From a bacterium (lineage in GTDB: Bacteria > Auribacterota > UBA6266): a stretch of 64,000 nt of DNA. Location: assembly GCA_023228325.1 (NCBI GenBank), contig JALOBK010000001.1:1837549-1901548 (forward strand), in the 5' to 3' direction. This document shows, in pieces, positions 9,019 to 18,497 of the stretch. Position 1 is the first letter of the stretch; the number at the start of each line of letters is the position of its first letter. The notes under the pieces are model-generated. The model saw nothing but the letters and a program-made list of their open reading frames with translations. It made no database searches and had not been told where the DNA came from. Both the position numbers and the translations under genes were made by a program.

Positions 9019-10136
9019 CGGGGAATTTCCAGGTGGAAAATAAAAAATTAAATATTTTAATCGTCACCCAGGCTCTGGATGACAGTGACTGGCTGCTCGG
9101 GTTTTTCACAAAATGGGTATCGGAATTAGCCTCTGTCTTTAAAGAAGTTTTTGTATTTGCGCTTAAGGTCGGAAAATATGACCTGCCGGAAAATGTTAAA
9201 GTTATCGGGCTTAAGGGAAAAAACAGTAAAGGCAGGGTAAAAATCCTCAAAAGGCTGTACTGCTCCGCCGCCGCGATACAAAAAGAAAAAAGGATAGACT
9301 GTATGTTTGTCCACATGTGCCCTGTTTACGCGCTGGCTTTGCTGCCGGTTAAATACCTGTATAAAATCCCTGTCGTTATGTGGTATACACATGGCAGGGC
9401 TACGCTGAAACTGCGGGCGGCGCATCTGGTTTGCGACAGGGTAGTCACGGCGTCAAGAAGCAGTTTTCCGCTTGAATCGGGAAAAGTTACCGTAACGGGA
9501 CACGGGATAGATATGGATATGTTTGGTTTGAAAAAATATCAGGCAGGCGGCGAAAACGTCAAAATATTTTCCGCGGGCAGGATAGTCCCGATAAAAAGGA
9601 TTGAAATCCTCATAGAAGCTTTGGGAATTCTTAAAGAACGGGGCAGAACCGGGTTCGGGTGCGTTATTGCCGGGGATTCTCCCTCTAAAACGCATTGCAA
9701 TTATCTCAGGGGCATCGAAAAGAAGATTTTAAATTACGGCTTAGCCGGGCAGGTAAGATTAATCGGCCCGGTTTTGCATAAAGATATCGCTTTGCTGTAT
9801 AAATCATCCGATATATTTGTTAATTTAAGCGATACCGACAGCCTCGATAAATCCGTCCTGGAATCAATGAGCTGCGGCTGTCTTACCCTTACCAGCAACA
9901 AAGCGTTTGCAGACGTCTTGCCGGACAATTTAAAATTATTTTATCTGAAGAAGAACGATCCGGAGGAATTGGCGGAAAAGATAGAAATGCTTTCAGCCCT
10001 GACAATAGAGCAAAAGTCGGCTTATGGCCCGCAATTAAGAGCCATTGTCGCGGAAAACCATGATTTAAACGATTGTATAAAAAAAATCCATTCCGTTATA
10101 GAAGATATTACCGGCCATTTATATGAAAAAGTGTGA
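9015..10136 (+). CDS. Glycosyltransferase family 4
   Basis: This 373-residue GT-B transferase starts at the ATG at 9015, which overlaps the upstream stop as ATGA and has GGAAGG just upstream. An in-frame ATG at 8991 would overlap the previous gene more and is less likely. The donor domain has SAGRIVPIKRIEILIEAL, and the active-site helix reads DSLDKSVLESMSCGC. The first acidic residue of the usual EX7E is therefore Asp, an accepted variant. The C-terminal helix ends near HLYEKV. It overlaps the next gene by 14 nt. Confidence 0.87.
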   Translation: MTGNFQVENKKLNILIVTQALDDSDWLLGFFTKWVSELASVFKEVFVFALKVGKYDLPENVKVIGLKGKNSKGRVKILKRLYCSAAAIQKEKRIDCMFVHMCPVYALALLPVKYLYKIPVVMWYTHGRATLKLRAAHLVCDRVVTASRSSFPLESGKVTVTGHGIDMDMFGLKKYQAGGENVKIFSAGRIVPIKRIEILIEALGILKERGRTGFGCVIAGDSPSKTHCNYLRGIEKKILNYGLAGQVRLIGPVLHKDIALLYKSSDIFVNLSDTDSLDKSVLESMSCGCLTLTSNKAFADVLPDNLKLFYLKKNDPEELAEKIEMLSALTIEQKSAYGPQLRAIVAENHDLNDCIKKIHSVIEDITGHLYEKV

Positions 10137-11307
10137 TTTATACTATATAGCGAGCGCCAGGCTGCCGACTGAAAAAGCCAACGGCTGCCAGATAGTTAAG
10201 ATGTGTGATGCTTTTTCAAGGATATACAGGGAAGTCAGGCTTATTGTTCCTTCCAGGGTAAACCACGGCAGGGCAAAAGAATTCGGGGATATTTATGATT
10301 TTTACGGGGTGGAAAAGCGTTTTGAAATAAAAGTGATAAAAACTCCCGATTTCCTGCCCTTTTTCAGAAAAGCGGCGATTCCTTATGTCGAAAGTTTATT
10401 TTTTATACTGCAGGAAAATATTTTTGCCAAAAAATCGGTTGCTTATCTGAAGGACAGGGAAAAAGCGCTTGTGTTTACACGGAGCAAAAGAGTATTAAAA
10501 GCGCTGGTTTCCGGGGGAATTAATTCAAAACATAAGATTATATATGAATGCCATAAATTGACGGCCAGGGAAACCGGGTTATTGGTAAATGTCCAGAAAA
10601 AAATCGATATGATTGTAGCTATAACAAATGCTCTTAAGCGTGATTTGGTTTCTTCCGGCGTATCCGGAGAAAAAATCCTTGTTTGCCCTGATGGAACAGA
10701 TATAGGAAAAGCGCAAAGCGCGCCGGCTGATATTTTCGATCCCGCCCTTGAAAAAGAACTTGCGGGAAAATTTATTATCGGCTATGCCGGGAGTTTTTTT
10801 GACTGGAAAGGAGTTGCAACGCTTCTGCGGGCGGCGAAGTATATTACGGACGACTGCCGTGTCCTGCTTGCAGGCGGCCCGCATCGGGAATTTCGGGGAA
10901 TGATGAGATCCGCCGGCGTTGAGAAATCCGGCAAGATAAGATATATGGGGTACTTAAAGCCGCGCGACGTTTTTTCCTTTATAAAAGCGTGTGATCTTAT
11001 GGTAATTCCCAACAGCGCGGCGAATAGGACTTTTTCAAAGTATTCTTCGCCGTTAAAATTGTTTGAAGCGATGGCATGCGGGGTGCCTGTTATAGGGAGC
11101 GACCTTCCCGGAGTGTCCGAGATAATCAGGGACGGCGAGAACGGTTTTTTATTCAGGCCGGATGACTTCCGTGAACTTGCCGGAAAGATTATGGGACTGA
11201 AGGGGAATCCCGCCGGACTTAAACAGGCCGCTGCCGCCGCCGCAAAAGAAGTTTCTTTGTATTCATGGGATCAAAGAGCAAAGACAATATTCGACGCTCT
11301 GGAATAA
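10123..11307 (+). CDS. Glycosyltransferase family 4
   Basis: This 394-residue GT-B transferase has an N-terminal acceptor domain starting SARLPTEKANGCQIVKMC. Its donor domain has GYAGSFFDWKGVATLL, the SPLKLFEAMACGVPVIGSD helix and a DGENGFLF loop, all typical of GT4. The ATG at 10123 overlaps the upstream stop by 14 nt. It is followed 21 nt later by the asparagine synthase-type gene. Its donor is unknown. Confidence 0.9.
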   Translation: MKKCDLYYIASARLPTEKANGCQIVKMCDAFSRIYREVRLIVPSRVNHGRAKEFGDIYDFYGVEKRFEIKVIKTPDFLPFFRKAAIPYVESLFFILQENIFAKKSVAYLKDREKALVFTRSKRVLKALVSGGINSKHKIIYECHKLTARETGLLVNVQKKIDMIVAITNALKRDLVSSGVSGEKILVCPDGTDIGKAQSAPADIFDPALEKELAGKFIIGYAGSFFDWKGVATLLRAAKYITDDCRVLLAGGPHREFRGMMRSAGVEKSGKIRYMGYLKPRDVFSFIKACDLMVIPNSAANRTFSKYSSPLKLFEAMACGVPVIGSDLPGVSEIIRDGENGFLFRPDDFRELAGKIMGLKGNPAGLKQAAAAAAKEVSLYSWDQRAKTIFDALE

Positions 11308-11328
11308 ATATAAAAAGAAGAAAGACAA

Positions 11329-13200
11329 ATGTGCGGAATATCGGGAATAATAACATCTGACAAAAGCGCCCAAAAATATAAAAGCGCTTTATACGCTTCC
11401 TGCAGGGCTATGAAGCACCGCGGGCCGGATGAAGAAGGGTTTTATTCGGATAACGATATTTTAATGGGCCATGTAAGGCTGAGTATCATTGACCTTGAGA
11501 CAGGCTGCCAGCCTCTTTTCAATGAAGACAGGTCTGTCGCGGCGGTGTTTAACGGGGAAATTTATAATTATATAGGTTTAAAAAATGAATTGAAGTCCAA
11601 AGGGCACAATTTTATAACCAAATCGGATACGGAAGTCATTGTTCACGCGTACGAGGAGTACGGGATAGACTGCTTTAATCATTTTAACGGTATGTTTGCC
11701 GTCGCAATATATGATATCCGCAAAAAGAAACTGGTTTTAGCCCGGGACCGGCTGGGTATCAAGCCTGTTTATTATTATCAGGCGAAAGACGCTTTTGTTT
11801 TCGCCTCGGAGATAAAAGGCATAATCGAATATCCTTTTGTCAGAAAAGAAATCGACTATACGGCTTTTGCGGATTATTTCACCTATCTATATGTTCCTTC
11901 GCCCCTGACAATGCTAAAAAATTGTTTTAAGCTGAAACCGGGAGAGGTCCTTGTATATCAGGATGGCGCGGCAACAAAATCACTTTACTGGGACGTTGAT
12001 TGCCGCGAATCCGTTTTCAAAGAAAAGGATTTAATGGAAAAAGTGCGCTGTTGTCTTGCGGATGCCGTTAATCTAAGGCTTATAAGCGATGTTCCTCTCG
12101 GGGCGTTCCTGAGCGGCGGCATTGATTCATCGAGTATAGTCGCGCTGATGAGATCTTCGGGAAAAAGGGAAGTCAGGACTTTTTCCATAAGTTTTGAAAC
12201 CGCGGATAAATCTTATAAGAGATTCAATCTGGATGCGCTTATGGCGAAAAAGACCGCCGATTTTTTAGGCACACAGCATAAAGAATTCAGGGTATACGCG
12301 GATGAAGCCGCAAAAGATGCCCCGTCAATAATCCAGATGCTTGACGACCCTCTTTCAAACCCTACGGCAATTCCCGATTATTTCTTATGCAAACTGGCGT
12401 CTGAAGATGTAAAAGTCTGCCTTAGCGGGGACGGGGGAGATGAATTATTCGGCGGTTACAACAGGTATATTTATGACAGATGGATTGAGATAGCGGGAAA
12501 AAACGTTCTGCTTAAAAATGCCGCGGGAATTATCTTATCCCTCGGTTCCAAACCGGCGGCTGAAAAATTTATGCTTAAAGCGGGAGCGCTGGATGACCCG
12601 CTTGAAAGGTATTACCTCTGGTCTGCCGCCGTAAGAGGAAACGTGAGGGACAAAATGCTTTCGCCGAAAATTTCCGATAACTTTTTTAAGGATGCCGATT
12701 CAGCGTTAAACCGGTATCTGGATATCCGGCAAAAATCCGGATTCAGGAATAAAATGATGCGCGCCGATATCAAAACATGGCTTCCGGACCACGCTCTCAG
12801 CCTGGTTGACAGGATGAGCATGGCAAATTCGCTTGAAGTCAGGGTCCCTTTTCTTGATCACAGGCTTGTAGAGCTCAGCGCGACTATAAATGAAAAACAC
12901 AAAGTCAGCCTCTTCAGGACAAAACACCTGCTGAGAAAGGCATTCAGGGGAATGATTCCGGATGAAGTCATATCCGCGAAAAAAATGGGTTTTATAACGC
13001 CCGCTTCAACGTGGTTGAGAACTGTGCTGAAAGACAGCCTGACGGATATGATTAATGAAGAAAACGGCGAAAAAGGGCTTTTCAATAAAGTTTTTTTAAA
13101 AAATATGGCCGAATGCCATTTTTCAGGAAAAGGATATTTTTTAAAGGAATTATGGGCTTATTATACCTTTAAAATATGGAGCAGGAGATATATTGGATAA
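11329..13200 (+). CDS. asnB: Glutamine-dependent asparagine synthase-type amidotransferase
   Basis: This 623-residue protein has both domains of AsnB. The N-terminal class II glutaminase has the nucleophile Cys2 (MCGISGII) plus RGPDEEGFY and FNGEIYNY. The C-terminal ATP-pyrophosphatase synthetase domain has SGGIDS at residues 262-267 and the SGDGGDELFGGY signature. It releases ammonia from glutamine and transfers it to an adenylated carboxylate. Within a glycan cluster such paralogs often make amide-modified sugars such as uronamides rather than free asparagine, so the substrate is an open question. An AAAGAAGAAAGA ribosome-binding stretch precedes the ATG. Confidence 0.92.
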   Translation: MCGISGIITSDKSAQKYKSALYASCRAMKHRGPDEEGFYSDNDILMGHVRLSIIDLETGCQPLFNEDRSVAAVFNGEIYNYIGLKNELKSKGHNFITKSDTEVIVHAYEEYGIDCFNHFNGMFAVAIYDIRKKKLVLARDRLGIKPVYYYQAKDAFVFASEIKGIIEYPFVRKEIDYTAFADYFTYLYVPSPLTMLKNCFKLKPGEVLVYQDGAATKSLYWDVDCRESVFKEKDLMEKVRCCLADAVNLRLISDVPLGAFLSGGIDSSSIVALMRSSGKREVRTFSISFETADKSYKRFNLDALMAKKTADFLGTQHKEFRVYADEAAKDAPSIIQMLDDPLSNPTAIPDYFLCKLASEDVKVCLSGDGGDELFGGYNRYIYDRWIEIAGKNVLLKNAAGIILSLGSKPAAEKFMLKAGALDDPLERYYLWSAAVRGNVRDKMLSPKISDNFFKDADSALNRYLDIRQKSGFRNKMMRADIKTWLPDHALSLVDRMSMANSLEVRVPFLDHRLVELSATINEKHKVSLFRTKHLLRKAFRGMIPDEVISAKKMGFITPASTWLRTVLKDSLTDMINEENGEKGLFNKVFLKNMAECHFSGKGYFLKELWAYYTFKIWSRRYIG

Positions 13201-13242
13201 ATAACATGAGTTTGCGGCTGGAACTTTAAATGACAGGATAAC

Positions 13243-14556
13243 GTGAAAGAGCGCAAAAAAATGAATAAATTTATTTTCCGGAAATTCAGCGGGCTGAAGG
13301 CTGACGCTTTTTATTCTTATACGGGTAATTTGACGGCGGCGGGCAGCGGATTTATCCTCACTGTCATTCTTGCCAGGATACTTTCGCCTTCCGAAGTAGG
13401 AGCTCTTTATACAGTTATAGCGACTTTATCGCTTATCGCGCTTTTCTTCGATTTGAAAACCGAGGAAGTGATTGTAAGGTATTCCATGGAATTTAAAATG
13501 GAAGGGAATAAAACCCTTGCAAAGGCTGTTTGCAAGATAGGATTGCTCTTTGATTCCATGATGTCTCTTATACTTGTCGCGGCGCTGTATTTTATGGCCC
13601 CTTTTATAGGGCGGTGCTTTAAGCATATCCCGGATTTTGCTTTTATCTTAAAGCTTTACCTCCCGTCGCTTTTTTTCCTGATGTCCGAAGGGTCGTATAA
13701 CGGGGTCCTTCAATCTTTCAGAAAATTTAATTATATTGCCGCCGTAAGAATCCAGAAAAATGTTTTAAGGCTTTTATTGCCTCTGGCCCTTATAAAATTC
13801 GGCATTACGGGGGTTCTTATCGGGTTTGCCGTTTCAAACGCAGTTTCTTTTTTTACGGGCGTTTTCCTGTCTGTAAAAGAGATGAAGCGGAACTTCGGGC
13901 CGGAGAAGGCCGCGGGCTTTGCCGAACTCCCGTTTTATAAAATAAAAAAATTCATGCTGCATATAGCTTTTTCTTCAACGATAAAATCATTATGGGCGGA
14001 TATGGATATGGTGATTCTCGGTTTTTTCCGCCTGCCGTCTGAAGTGGGTTTTTATAAAATAGGCAAAAGTCTGACTCTTTTTATCCTTATACTTGTTTCC
14101 CCGATCCAGGAAATCCTTTATCCTGTGCTTACAAAACTGTATCTCAATAAGGATAAGCGGCAATACCTTCATATCATTAAAAAAACAATGCTGTACTGTT
14201 TTGCTGTTGTGTTCCCCGCCGCTTTATTTATGTTTTTAAAACCGGCATTTGTAATAAAAATATTTTACCCGCCGGAATATATTGTATCTTCGGTTGTGAT
14301 GCGCATACTTATACCGGGCGCTTTTATAATGGCGATGACAAAGTGGGCGCGCCCCTTTTCCCTGTCCATAGAGAAACCCCAGATTTCAACCCTGATAAAT
14401 TGCATAGCTGCTGTCATGCTTCTGGGTTTTAGCATAATTTTTGTGCCGGCTTACGGGATGATAGCGTCCGCGCTCGTTATGTCGTCGATTTTAGTCGTTG
14501 TAAATTCCGTGTGGTTTTTCATCGCGGGATTTTATTTAAAAAAAGATTTTAAATAG
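13243..14556 (+). CDS. Wzx-type polysaccharide flippase (MOP superfamily)
   Basis: This 437-residue protein has about 12-14 hydrophobic segments and the opening pattern of the polysaccharide transporter family, with LPSEVGFYKIGKSL in the middle. It would flip the undecaprenyl-linked oligosaccharide from the inner to the outer leaflet of the cytoplasmic membrane. The start is either GTG 13243, preceded by AGGA, or ATG 13261. The mature membrane topology is the same either way. It sits between the amidotransferase and another glycosyltransferase, a normal place for wzx. Confidence 0.85.
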   Translation: MKERKKMNKFIFRKFSGLKADAFYSYTGNLTAAGSGFILTVILARILSPSEVGALYTVIATLSLIALFFDLKTEEVIVRYSMEFKMEGNKTLAKAVCKIGLLFDSMMSLILVAALYFMAPFIGRCFKHIPDFAFILKLYLPSLFFLMSEGSYNGVLQSFRKFNYIAAVRIQKNVLRLLLPLALIKFGITGVLIGFAVSNAVSFFTGVFLSVKEMKRNFGPEKAAGFAELPFYKIKKFMLHIAFSSTIKSLWADMDMVILGFFRLPSEVGFYKIGKSLTLFILILVSPIQEILYPVLTKLYLNKDKRQYLHIIKKTMLYCFAVVFPAALFMFLKPAFVIKIFYPPEYIVSSVVMRILIPGAFIMAMTKWARPFSLSIEKPQISTLINCIAAVMLLGFSIIFVPAYGMIASALVMSSILVVVNSVWFFIAGFYLKKDFK

Positions 14557-14575
14557 CATCCGGGGTTTTGCGGAA

Positions 14576-15691
14576 ATGAAAAAGATAGTCCATATAATAA
14601 ACAGCATGGATCTCGGGGGAAACGAGAGGCTCCTTGAAACCATTCTGGATAAGATCGATAAAAGCGCGTTTGTAAACACTGTTGTTTTTCTGGACAGGGG
14701 ACAGGATAAAAGTTCTTATCTGAGAGATTCCGCAAAAAATAAAGGAGCGGAATGCCATACAATTCCCATGAGGGGAAATTTTGACGTGTCCGCGTTCAAA
14801 AGACTGATAAATACAATAAAGAAGATAAGCCCCGATATAGTCCATACGCACCTTGTGCTTTCTCAGGTCTACGGCCGGCTTGCCGCTAAATTTGCCGGCG
14901 TCAAAAAAATAATATCTTCCGAACAGAATATATATTCATATAAATCGCGTGTTCCTTTCAGGTTCCTTGAAAAGTATCTTGCGGGTTTTACAACCAGGAT
15001 AGTCGCCTGTTCATGCGGGGTTAAAGATTATTTGATCAACAGGGTAGGCATAAATAAAGATAAGGTTATTGTCATATATAATTGCATCGATGAAACCCTG
15101 CTCGGCAGGGAGCCGGCTCCCGCCGCTGTTGAAAAGAATGAGATTCCCGGAAACCCCGGCGGGAAATTAATCGTAGGGTCCCTCGGGCATTTGCATAAAC
15201 AAAAAGGGTATGATTGTTTGATTGACGCCGTTAAAGTTATTACTGCCGCGGTTCCCGGCATTATATTTTTGATCGGGGGAACAGGTCCTTTAAAGGATCA
15301 TCTTGAGGCAAAAATAAAGGCCGGAGGAATGACAAACCATATAAGGTTGACGGGTTTTGTAAAGGACAGCGCGGCCTTTATGGATATGCTTGATATTTTT
15401 GTTATGCCTTCTTTGTGGGAAGGTTTCGGGATCTCGGCTCTTGAAGCGATAGCTGCGGGAAAGCCGGTTGTCGTATCCGATGTCGCGGGGTTAAATGAGA
15501 TAATAGAAAACAACGAGTCGGGCCTTTTCGCGGAGCCCGGCAATCATCTGGACCTTGCCGAAAAATTAAGCGTTCTTGCCCTGGACGGGGAGAAGCGCAG
15601 GTATTTAGCTGAAAATGCCCGAAAACGGGCAAAAGATTTCAGCTGCGGCAAAATAATTCCTCTTTTTGAAAAATTATACAATGATAATTAA
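14576..15691 (+). CDS. Glycosyltransferase family 4
   Basis: This 371-residue GT-B transferase has an N-terminal HIINSMDLGGNERLLE loop. The donor domain motifs are VGSLGHLHKQKGYDCL and PSLWEGFGISALEAIAAGKP, where the EX7E spacing is intact. DIVHTHLVLSQVYGRLAA is the usual acceptor-domain stretch. It is predicted to extend the lipid-linked glycan. It overlaps the next gene by 11 nt. Confidence 0.92.
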   Translation: MKKIVHIINSMDLGGNERLLETILDKIDKSAFVNTVVFLDRGQDKSSYLRDSAKNKGAECHTIPMRGNFDVSAFKRLINTIKKISPDIVHTHLVLSQVYGRLAAKFAGVKKIISSEQNIYSYKSRVPFRFLEKYLAGFTTRIVACSCGVKDYLINRVGINKDKVIVIYNCIDETLLGREPAPAAVEKNEIPGNPGGKLIVGSLGHLHKQKGYDCLIDAVKVITAAVPGIIFLIGGTGPLKDHLEAKIKAGGMTNHIRLTGFVKDSAAFMDMLDIFVMPSLWEGFGISALEAIAAGKPVVVSDVAGLNEIIENNESGLFAEPGNHLDLAEKLSVLALDGEKRRYLAENARKRAKDFSCGKIIPLFEKLYNDN

Positions 15692-17675
15692 GGACATCTG
15701 CACAGCCGTTTTGAACAGAAAACAATATCTGTTTGTTTTTCTGTTCATCCTGATTTTATTCCTTTTTTTTTACGGAAACAGGAATTCTGAAATATTAAGT
15801 CTCAGGATCATGCTGTCTGAAAACAGGATATTGCCGGAAAATACGGATTCCGCGGCGGTTTTTCAGGCCTTCAGAAGATTATGTATATACGCATCCCTGT
15901 TAATCTGCTTTTATGCCATAGGCCATTTTGTTTTGAAAATTGCGGGACTGAAAACCGATGCCGCGACATCGTTTATATTTTCTGTGGCTGCCGGCTCAGG
16001 AATATTTTCTGTTTTGATAATGTCGATAGCATGTGTATTCGGGATATCGGGCCAAACTGCAAAAATCATATTTTTTATTTTGTCTTTCTGCGGCTTCCTA
16101 TACTGCATATTCCTTTCAATAGCCGGCAAGGGCAAGATCTGCCTTCAGGGGAGTAAAACAGGCATAGTTTGTTTTTTATTAGCGCTGTTGCTGGCTGCCG
16201 TCATTATAAATTACTTCGGCGCGCAATTACCCGCTTTTGAGTACGATTCCCTTGAATATCACCTGGCGGCTCCGAAAGAAATACTGAGGGACGGGCAGTA
16301 CGGTTATTTTGAAAATAATATGTATATGAACATCCCGTCAAATCTGTCTATGATATATCTCATATGCCGGGGTGCTTTCGGAGAAAGCGGGAAATTCATA
16401 AATTTTTTCTTCGGATTACTTATAGTCATTGCGATTTATACCTGTGTCAGAGAACATTCGAATGCCCTTTGCGCTTTATACGCCGCGCTGGGATTTTATA
16501 TTATGGGCATCATCTCAAAAGAGCAGATGTACGCGCATGTTGAAATAGCGGCGGCCTTTTTTTCTGTTTGCTGTGTGATTTCCATCTTAAAATACTTTAA
16601 AGATAAAAAACCCGGCTTCCTGATGTTATCGGGCGCATTTGCCGGGTTTGCCGTCGGATTTAAATATATCGCCGCGCTTACCGTTTTTATCCCGTGTGTC
16701 TTTGCGCTGGCCTGCTTTGAGGAAAAGAAAACAATTACAAAAAGTATCGGTTTATATGCCGCGTGGGCAGCTATAGCCTTTATGCCATGGCTGCTTAAAA
16801 ACGTCATCCAGACCGGAAACCCCTTTTATCCCATGCTTAATTCTGTTTTTCACGTTCGCGGATGGAACGATGAAATAAACGCGAGATTTGTTTTTTCTCA
16901 TTGCGGCGGCTTATCAGACGGCCTGCGCAATCTGAAACAGCTGGCGGTTTTTTCCATACATGATTATTTCGGATCCCCTTTGCTGTTTATTTTCCCCCTC
17001 TTTACAGCTTACGCGCTCGGTAAAGACCGGATGCTTAAAATTATTTTTCTTATATATGTTTCAGGCCTGATTTTATGGGCATTTTTTACAAAAGGATATA
17101 TGAGATTTTTAATTCCTCTAATGCCTTTCATTTTTATCGCGGGAGGGATTTCCATGTATAAACTTGATTTAAACATTACATATAAAAAAATTTTAAATTG
17201 TATTATAAGCGTCATTATCATTTTTAACCTGATAAGCTGTTTCCTCCTGTTTATAGAAGGCGGTTTTCTAAAAGTATTCCTCTCGGATTACGATAGGGAT
17301 CTTTTTCTGGAGGAAGCAAATAATGATTATACAGCTGTGGCTTTTTTAAATAAAAATATTTCTCCCGAAGACAGGGTCCTTTATATCGGGGAAGCAAGGA
17401 CTTATTATGCCGGCTATAGGCCGGTCTATAATACGGTTTTTAACGAAAGCGTCTTGAAACCCCTGGATGACGGCAAAAAGGATATAAGAAGATTCGTATA
17501 TGAGAATAATATCGGGTATATTCTGATAAACAGGGTTGAGCTTAACAGGATGTATGAGACTTACGGGTACAAACCGGCGGAAAATACGGCGGGCTTATTG
17601 GAGGAAATTGATGGATCTTTCGATAAGTTTTATGAAAATGTCCGGAAAGGAACTATAATATATGCGGTTGATTAA
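15681..17675 (+). CDS. Large GT-C-like membrane protein
   Basis: This is a 664-residue multi-pass membrane protein starting at the ATG 15681 inside the end of the previous glycosyltransferase gene; an upstream TTG at 15666 is less likely. About a dozen hydrophobic segments are followed by a soluble C-terminal domain of roughly 130 residues. FEYDSLEYHLAAPKEI, after an early helix, places an acidic and tyrosine-rich loop where GT39-like transferases have their catalytic site. It is probably a polyprenyl-phosphate-sugar-dependent transferase acting outside the membrane. The family call rests on topology and the loop, so it is less sure than for 5846. Confidence 0.7.
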   Translation: MIIKDICTAVLNRKQYLFVFLFILILFLFFYGNRNSEILSLRIMLSENRILPENTDSAAVFQAFRRLCIYASLLICFYAIGHFVLKIAGLKTDAATSFIFSVAAGSGIFSVLIMSIACVFGISGQTAKIIFFILSFCGFLYCIFLSIAGKGKICLQGSKTGIVCFLLALLLAAVIINYFGAQLPAFEYDSLEYHLAAPKEILRDGQYGYFENNMYMNIPSNLSMIYLICRGAFGESGKFINFFFGLLIVIAIYTCVREHSNALCALYAALGFYIMGIISKEQMYAHVEIAAAFFSVCCVISILKYFKDKKPGFLMLSGAFAGFAVGFKYIAALTVFIPCVFALACFEEKKTITKSIGLYAAWAAIAFMPWLLKNVIQTGNPFYPMLNSVFHVRGWNDEINARFVFSHCGGLSDGLRNLKQLAVFSIHDYFGSPLLFIFPLFTAYALGKDRMLKIIFLIYVSGLILWAFFTKGYMRFLIPLMPFIFIAGGISMYKLDLNITYKKILNCIISVIIIFNLISCFLLFIEGGFLKVFLSDYDRDLFLEEANNDYTAVAFLNKNISPEDRVLYIGEARTYYAGYRPVYNTVFNESVLKPLDDGKKDIRRFVYENNIGYILINRVELNRMYETYGYKPAENTAGLLEEIDGSFDKFYENVRKGTIIYAVD

Positions 17676-17701
17676 CTTTCATATTCAGGATTCCGGGCGC
17701 T

Positions 17702-18496
17702 GTGACGCGCCGGATGCGCGTAAAACCCGGGTTTCCGGTTGATTTTATTAAAAGGGTAAAGACTGATTTTCTTATGAAAAACAGCAAATTCGGTTTTCTG
17801 GAAGGCAAACTCTTATCCAGCAGGGTCTACAGGGAATTCTTTCCGCTCGGGTCAAATGAGAGGGTGATTAATATCGGCTGCGGAGAAGGGCCTCAGGCTA
17901 TTATCTATAAGGGCCAGTACGGCGAAATGGTCGGGATTGATATCAACAGGGAAAGGATCAAAAAATCGGAAGATGCCATGAAAATTTATGAGGTCCAAAA
18001 CTATACGGCTGTTTGCGCTAATGTTGAGCAGATACCTCTTCCCGGCGGCAGTTTTGATAAAGCGATAGCAATAGATATAATAGAACATGTGGAAAACCCA
18101 TCCAGGTTATGTTTCGAAGCAAACAGGTTATTGAAGAAGACCGGCCTGTTATTGATAACTTTTCCCGCAATGCATGACAAATTTACGGATTTTATTTCCA
18201 AAACAGCTTGTTTTTTCGGCAGGCAGAAGAAAGCAAAAAATGCCGCCGGGTGGGATCCCGACAAACATAACCAGCGGTTTTCAATCGGCCAGTGGATTTC
18301 AATTGTCGAGAGTTGCGGGTTCAGGCTCCGCCGGTCAAGGGCAACGACCCTGTTTCCGCCTCTGCACCTTTATGGTATTCACAGATTCTGGTTCAGCAGC
18401 AATATAATTCACTGTGTCGACGCTTTTTTTTGCAGGATTCCCATATTAAAAAACTTTGGACAGGCGCTGGTATGTATTTTCGAGAAACAGGATTAA
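17702..18496 (+). CDS. SAM-dependent class I methyltransferase
   Basis: This 264-residue protein contains motif I as ERVINIGCGEG and an acidic MVGIDINRERI motif II. FDKAIAIDIIEHVENPSR then matches motif IV of Methyltransf_11/UbiE-like enzymes. It would transfer a methyl group from S-adenosylmethionine, plausibly to a sugar or its lipid carrier given the neighbours. The start is GTG 17702 or ATG 17714, with no strong ribosome binding site for either. The next gene begins 1 nt after this stop. Confidence 0.85.
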   Translation: MTRRMRVKPGFPVDFIKRVKTDFLMKNSKFGFLEGKLLSSRVYREFFPLGSNERVINIGCGEGPQAIIYKGQYGEMVGIDINRERIKKSEDAMKIYEVQNYTAVCANVEQIPLPGGSFDKAIAIDIIEHVENPSRLCFEANRLLKKTGLLLITFPAMHDKFTDFISKTACFFGRQKKAKNAAGWDPDKHNQRFSIGQWISIVESCGFRLRRSRATTLFPPLHLYGIHRFWFSSNIIHCVDAFFCRIPILKNFGQALVCIFEKQD

Positions 18497-18497
18497 A

